From Acidimicrobiaceae bacterium (GTDB lineage Bacteria > Actinomycetota > Acidimicrobiia > Acidimicrobiales > Ilumatobacteraceae): a DNA stretch of 9,216 nucleotides. The notes under the pieces are model-generated. The model was given only the letters and a program-made list of their open reading frames with translations, was not told where the DNA came from and did not search any database. This document shows positions 5,739-9,216 of this stretch, piece after piece (positions within the stretch are counted from its first letter, which is position 1; the number at the start of each line of letters is the position of its first letter). Made by a program: the position numbers and the translations under genes. The stretch is taken from contig VFMC01000038.1 of the NCBI GenBank assembly GCA_006515795.1, positions 8,653-17,868 of the forward strand. The letters are read 5' to 3'.

Positions 5739-6563
5739 ATCTCGCCGGAGTGCCACGCCAACTACGAAAGACTCGGATTCGACGCGAGTCGTGGCGAGGC
5801 CAATGGCGTCGCCCTTCCGGACGGTCCTGCGTACTTCACCAGCCGTGGCTCGGTGATGGGCCAGGTGCCCGGAGAGGTTGTGGCAGCAGCGTTCGCCGTC
5901 TTCAACCCCGAGATCGTCGTGCCCTGCGTGCAACTCGGCTGGTCCCGTACCGACGCGGCAACGATCTGTGCTGCACGCGACGACGGAGCCATCGCTCAAC
6001 TCCGGCGGCTGCTCGGTGACGAGCCCACGGCGCTGCAGCGGGTGGACGAGTTGCTCGCCCGAGCCGTCGCCCCACTTCGCCCGGAAGGTCGGCCGTTGTT
6101 CGCCGGCCTGCTGTCGCTGGCGATGCCCGCGGCGAGGCTCGGTGCGATGTGGCGACGCGGCGACATGCTCCGCGAGTACCGCGGCGATTCGCACACCGCG
6201 GCATGGATCTCCGCCGGCTTCGACGCCACCGAGATCGGCCTGCTGAGCGAGCTCTACTGGGGCCTGCCGATGCGGAGCTACAGCCGCACGCGTGGTTGGA
6301 CAGCCGCCCAGTTCGACGCCGCTCACGACCGGCTCCGCGCTCGTGGCCTCGTCACCGATGTCGATCTCACCGACGCGGGGCGGGCGGCGCGTGAAGCCAT
6401 CGAGATGCACACCGACCAGCAGATGGCGCCGGCCCTCGATGCCCTCGGTGACGACGCCGATGAGCTGTGCGCATTGATGGAGCCGTGGGGCGCCACGGTT
6501 CGCGCCGGGTTCGGCTATCTCGGCTCGGGTCCGCACGACCTCGCCTCGGCTGCGCGGCGCTGA
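5739..6563 (+). CDS. SCO6745-like winged-helix protein, probably starting at an ATC codon
   Basis: The frame gives 274 residues from the ATC at 5739. The first ATG/GTG in frame is 38 codons later (5853), but the skipped stretch is plainly protein-like and family-typical: SPECHANYERLGF, then GVALPDGPAYFTSRGSVMGQ and VPGEVVAAAFAVFNP (residues about 23-57), which an ATG start at 5853 would cut in half. The middle holds GRPLFAGL and the family's LREYRGDSHTAAWISAGFD stretch. The C-terminal part (about 162-228) looks like a winged helix: GWTAAQFDAAHDRLRARGLV, then LTDAGRAAREAIE, as in MarR-like wings. The biochemical role of the family is unknown to me. An in-frame TAG at 5727 blocks further extension, and a TAGCCT box ends 6 nt before the ATC. 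Conventional annotation would probably start at 5853 or 5856. Confidence 0.75.
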   Translation: MSPECHANYERLGFDASRGEANGVALPDGPAYFTSRGSVMGQVPGEVVAAAFAVFNPEIVVPCVQLGWSRTDAATICAARDDGAIAQLRRLLGDEPTALQRVDELLARAVAPLRPEGRPLFAGLLSLAMPAARLGAMWRRGDMLREYRGDSHTAAWISAGFDATEIGLLSELYWGLPMRSYSRTRGWTAAQFDAAHDRLRARGLVTDVDLTDAGRAAREAIEMHTDQQMAPALDALGDDADELCALMEPWGATVRAGFGYLGSGPHDLASAARR

Positions 6564-6569
6564 GCAAAG

Positions 6570-6575
6570 TACGGT
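6570..6575 (+). promoter_or_regulatory. -10 element of a leaderless promoter for the redoxin/selenoprotein gene
   Basis: TACGGT lies 6 nt before the ATG at 6582 and just after the stop of the preceding gene. It indicates that transcription starts at or next to the ATG, which supports 6582 as a real gene start. Confidence 0.5.
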
Positions 6576-6581
6576 TCGCCG

Positions 6582-7682
6582 ATGATCCTGGAAACGCTCG
6601 AGGAGGTCGATGCGACCCTCTTCGCGGCGCGAACGGGCTGGGCGGCGACAGCGCAGGGCATGTGCCGCGGCGAGGTGTGCGTGCCGGCGCCCGGCGCCCT
6701 TCGCGCCGATGGATCACTCGACGTCCGGGTAGCCGCCGACCGGCTCGGCATGCCGATCGTGCACGACGAAGCACACCGCCTATGGGCGGTCGGTCCGGCG
6801 ACCGCCACCGGTCGCGCCATCAGCACGGTCGTCGCCGCCGATCCCGAGCTGCTCGCCCGCGACGGGGGCCCGTTCCGGCTGAGCAGCCTCCACGGTCGCA
6901 AGGTTCTGCTCGTCGCCTGGTCGAGCTATTGAGGTTGTCGCACCAGCCTGCCCGGGTGGCAGGCACTGCACGCCGAGCTCTCGCCGCGGGGTCTCGCCGT
7001 GGTGACGGTTGCGCTCGACATCGAGCCGGCGCACGCCCATCAGTGGATCGACGCGGCGATGCTCACGCATCCCAGCTTGATCGACACCACCCACGTGACC
7101 GACGAGCTGTTCGGCTTCGTCAACATCCCGATGGCCGTCTGGATCGACGAGCAAGGCAGCATCGTGCGACCGGCCGAGAGCGCCTCGATCGAGAGCAGCC
7201 CGCTGCGCGACATGGAGATCCCCGCCGGCTTGCCAGAACGCCTCGACCGGATGTTCCGTGAGATCAAGAAGATCCCCGACTGCGCCGCCGACTACCGGGC
7301 GGCGATCGAGGACTGGGTCGCGAACGGGGCCGACTCGCGGTTCTCGTTGGACCCCGACGAGGTGATCGCCCGCTCGCAACCGCGTGGTCTCGACGAATCC
7401 CGCGCCGCCGCCTGCTTCGAGCTCGGCGAGCACCTGCGGCGCACGGCACCGACCGAGGTCGAGCGCGGCGCGGCAGCGGTGATGTGGTGGCGGGAGGCCC
7501 ATCGCCTGCACCCCGCGAACTGGACCTACAAACGCCAGGCGTGGACCCTGGTGACCACGCCGGCCGGTGCATCGGAGAACGACCTCATGCAGGGCCCGAA
7601 CGACGTCTACGTGGGCAACTGGCTCGACGACGTGATCGCCGGTGGCGGTGGCGGCGCCTACACGGTCACGCCGCAGCTCTGA
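6582..7682 (+). CDS. Thioredoxin-fold redoxin, probable selenoprotein with in-frame UGA (Sec117)
   Basis: Reading the TGA at 6930-6932 as selenocysteine, one frame runs from ATG 6582 to TGA 7682, 366 residues. Residues 1-105 form an N-terminal region with a Cys28-x4-Cys33 pair (MCRGEVCVP). At 106-122, RKVLLVAWSSY-U-GCR matches the strand-then-active-site layout of AhpC/TSA and ResA-like thioredoxin folds (W-A-x-W-C); U117 sits at the first catalytic Cys and Cys119 is two residues on (U-x-C). After it come LPGWQALHAELS, GLAVVTVALD, HPSLIDTTHV and a VNIPMAVWIDEQGSIVRP stretch carrying the cis-Pro loop. The last third is TPR-like helical (FELGEHLRR, EAHRLHPANWTYKRQAW). A SECIS-like hairpin follows the UGA. 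Family members act as thiol or selenol oxidoreductases; the substrate is unknown. Gene callers would give a 116-residue stub plus a fragment starting near 6999. Confidence 0.82.
6930..6932 (+). other. In-frame UGA, proposed selenocysteine codon
   Basis: The TGA lies between the Tyr and Gly codons of the WSSY-U-GCR active site. Family members without Sec are expected to have Cys here. The coding frame, its base composition and its thioredoxin-fold logic continue without a shift on both sides. Confidence 0.8.
6946..6964 (+). promoter_or_regulatory. Bacterial SECIS-like hairpin
   Basis: GCCTGCC (6946-6952) pairs perfectly with GGCAGGC (6958-6964) around a five-base loop CGGGT (6953-6957). The loop begins 21 nt after the UGA and has a G in its second position. 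Known rules for bacterial SECIS elements are an apical loop 16-37 nt from the UGA, a stem of at least 4 bp, and a G in the first two loop bases; this hairpin meets all three. It would bind SelB and direct selenocysteyl-tRNA to the UGA. It lies inside the coding sequence, as is normal in bacteria. Confidence 0.72.
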
Positions 7683-7734
7683 ACCCTCGACGGCGCGGCC
7701 GGGGGCGTGTTCTGCAGGGGTGGCACTCGGTCGA

Positions 7735-7740
7735 TAGCGT
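7735..7740 (+). promoter_or_regulatory. -10 element of a leaderless promoter for the PAC2 gene
   Basis: TAGCGT lies 8 nt before the ATG at 7749, within the 66-bp gap after the redoxin gene. The ATG at 7742 is closer to the box but out of frame. Confidence 0.5.
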
Positions 7741-7748
7741 CATGCCCC

Positions 7749-8696
7749 ATGGAGCATGTGCGCTGGCTTGCCCAGCCAAGGCTGCAACGGCCCACGGTGA
7801 TCGCGGCGTTCACCGGTTGGAACGACGCCGGTGACGCAGCATCGAATGCAGTGCGCCATCTGATCGAGGCGTGGGGCGCGCAGGCGATCGCCGAGATCGA
7901 TCCTGAGGAGTTCACCGACTTCGCCACGGTTCGGCCGCACGTGCGACTGGTCGACGGATGCACCCGATCGATCGTGTGGCCGACCGTAGGCGCATGGAGC
8001 GCCTCCACCCCCGGCGGTGATGTGATCCTCGTGCTCGGCCCCGAGCCGGCGCTGCGGTGGCGCATGTTCAGCGAGCAGGTGGTGAGCATCGTGCAGCGCG
8101 CAGGCGCGGCGATGGTGATCACCCTCGGCGCGCTGCTTGCCGACGTCGCCCACAGCCGTCCGGTGCAACTGATCGGAACCGCGACCGACGGCGAGCTCAT
8201 CGATCGTTTCGATCTGCAGCGCAGCCGCTACGAGGGCCCCACCGGCATCGTGACGGTCATCCACGACGCCTGCCAGTCAGCCGGTGTCCCATCGGCCTCG
8301 CTCTGGGCCGCGGTTCCTGCTTACGCCTCGCAGGTGCCGTCACCGAAGGCGTCGCTCGCGCTGGCAACGCGGGCCTGCGGCATCATCGGCGCCCCGACTC
8401 CCGTGGGGCAACTCGGTCGCGAGGTGTTCGAGTACGAGAACCGGATCACCGCGATCGTGAACGACGATGAAGATCTGCTCGGCTACGTCGCCCGCCTCGA
8501 ATCGATGGGTGACGACGGTGAGCACGACGACGAGGGCGATGACGACGACGACGACCGCGACGACGGCGGTAACGACGGCGACGCTCCCGGCGAGGCGGGC
8601 GCAGGCCAACGCGAGCCGATCGACGTGACCCGCCTCGACAGCGACGAGCTGATGGCCGAGGTCGAGAAGTTCCTGCGCGACCAACCCGACCAGTAG
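7749..8696 (+). CDS. PAC2 family protein (proteasome assembly chaperone-like)
   Basis: The protein has 315 residues from the ATG at 7749. The PAC2 fold (about residues 15-225) shows its hallmarks: VIAAFTGWNDAGDAASNAVR (about 17-36), GGDVILVLGPEPALRWRMFS, ITLGALLADVAHSRP, and VPSASLWAAVPAYASQVPSP. PAC2 proteins resemble the eukaryotic 20S proteasome assembly chaperone; in actinobacteria the family (for example Rv2125) is widespread and the role is not firmly known to me. Residues about 253-280 form an acidic low-complexity stretch with six consecutive Asp, followed by a conserved-looking end helix (DELMAEVEKFLRDQ). The frame is open about 14 codons further upstream to a GTG, but those codons lie over the promoter box, and the ATG is preferred. 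A separate gene follows 28 bp after the stop. Confidence 0.9.
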   Translation: MEHVRWLAQPRLQRPTVIAAFTGWNDAGDAASNAVRHLIEAWGAQAIAEIDPEEFTDFATVRPHVRLVDGCTRSIVWPTVGAWSASTPGGDVILVLGPEPALRWRMFSEQVVSIVQRAGAAMVITLGALLADVAHSRPVQLIGTATDGELIDRFDLQRSRYEGPTGIVTVIHDACQSAGVPSASLWAAVPAYASQVPSPKASLALATRACGIIGAPTPVGQLGREVFEYENRITAIVNDDEDLLGYVARLESMGDDGEHDDEGDDDDDDRDDGGNDGDAPGEAGAGQREPIDVTRLDSDELMAEVEKFLRDQPDQ

Positions 8697-8711
8697 GTCC
8701 CCATCCTCAAC

Positions 8712-8717
8712 TAACGT
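8712..8717 (+). promoter_or_regulatory. -10 element of a leaderless promoter for the last gene
   Basis: TAACGT lies exactly 7 nt before the ATG at 8725 in the short gap after the PAC2 stop. No Shine-Dalgarno sequence is visible. Confidence 0.5.
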
Positions 8718-8724
8718 TGCGTCG

Positions 8725-9216
8725 ATGATCAGCGCAGCTGAGCTCCTGCAAGCGGCGTACGCCGGCGCAGAGGACGCGGGAAGCAAGATCGCCGGTCTCG
8801 CCAGGGTCGAGTCCAGCACCGCCTTCTACGGCCCGAAGGACGCTCCGCTCGAGCTCGGTCAGCGGGTCGAGCTGATGGTCCGACAAGCGGCGGATGGGCG
8901 ACTCCTGCCGAAGCTCGACGACGCCGGCCCGCACGGTCCCCGCAATCCGGCGGCCCGGTGGCTGGTCTACATCGACGTGTACCCGACGATCGAGGAGGAC
9001 GTCGACTTCGAAGCGCGCGTCGTCTGGGTCGCCCACGCCCGCCGCGAAGACGTCGCGACTCGCCGAGTGGTGGGGGTGGGGAAGTCAGGGATGTCGTTCA
9101 GCGACCACCAGGCCCTCATCGACGGCCGCCCCGCTCACGAGTATGGGAACGATCCCGCGTATCACGAGGCGATCCGCGGAGCCGAGGCCGCGGGCCCGCG
9201 TGAGGCAGTGGCCGCG
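8725..9216 (+). CDS. Unrecognised protein, cut by the right edge
   Basis: The frame is open from the ATG at 8725 to the end of the window, giving 164 residues and no stop. It starts MISAAELLQAAYAGAEDAGS, then has alternating charged and beta-type stretches (ARWLVYIDVYPTIEED, FEARVVWVAHARREDV) and an Ala/Glu-rich end. No signal peptide, membrane segment or known catalytic motif is seen, and I do not recognise the family. The start is supported by a TAACGT box 7 nt upstream. It is 28 bp from the PAC2 gene on the same strand. Codon use is like that of its neighbours, so a real gene is likely, probably cytoplasmic. The competing minus-strand frame is a shadow. Confidence 0.75.
   Translation, partial: MISAAELLQAAYAGAEDAGSKIAGLARVESSTAFYGPKDAPLELGQRVELMVRQAADGRLLPKLDDAGPHGPRNPAARWLVYIDVYPTIEEDVDFEARVVWVAHARREDVATRRVVGVGKSGMSFSDHQALIDGRPAHEYGNDPAYHEAIRGAEAAGPREAVAA

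Noticed and set aside
6930..6932. The TGA as a true stop or a disabling mutation, leaving a 116-residue gene and a second gene from a GTG at 6999
   Set aside because: The TGA falls at the one position where Sec is chemically expected, is followed by a SECIS-like hairpin, and there are no other frame breaks. The GTG at 6999 would start inside a core strand of the fold and has no promoter box or ribosome site.
8520..8580. The GAC-rich tract as a microsatellite or CRISPR-like repeat
   Set aside because: It is an imperfect codon repeat within the acidic tail of an intact coding frame, with no spacers.

Overview
The window is high-GC, densely coded DNA with strong G/C third-position bias, actinobacterial in character. 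The gene content (a UPF0182 membrane protein close to a PDZ/Lon-type secreted protease, DivIVA, and an actinobacterial PAC2 protein) and the protein style suggest a deep-branching actinobacterium, possibly Acidimicrobiia/Ilumatobacter-like. The phylum is fairly safe; the class is a guess. No rRNA, tRNA, CRISPR array or insertion sequence was seen.

Left part (1-3922, minus strand): the N-terminal part of a UPF0182 multi-pass membrane protein runs off the left edge. Upstream of it lies a 634-residue protein with a DivIVA N-terminus, a long coiled coil, an acidic linker and a C-terminus resembling phage Mu gpF-type head morphogenesis proteins. Upstream of that is a membrane-anchored PDZ-Lon protease with an intact Ser/Lys dyad. 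UPF0182 and the PDZ protease are neighbours in many actinobacteria; here the DivIVA fusion sits between them. Divergent from the protease are a small two-helix membrane protein and a HEAT-repeat protein, probably one operon (3921-4848, plus strand).

Middle (4849-5738): on the minus strand lie a 5'-truncated Fic/Doc toxin remnant with no antitoxin and a GNAT acetyltransferase. A plus-strand promoter-like element at 4865 faces into the Doc remnant.

Right part (5739-9216, plus strand): an SCO6745-type winged-helix protein that seems to begin at an ATC codon; a redoxin-like protein with an in-frame UGA at its redox-active position, followed at once by a bacterial SECIS-like hairpin (a probable selenoprotein that standard gene callers would split or truncate); a PAC2-family protein with an acidic tail; and the start of an unrecognised protein cut by the window end.

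A theme across the window is that at least seven genes have a TANNNT-type -10 element ending only 6-9 nt before the start codon, with no Shine-Dalgarno sequence. This is the layout of leaderless transcripts, and it helps choose start codons here, including the unusual ATC. The most interesting item is the UGA-containing redoxin gene with its SECIS candidate; the DivIVA/Mu-gpF-like fusion is second.
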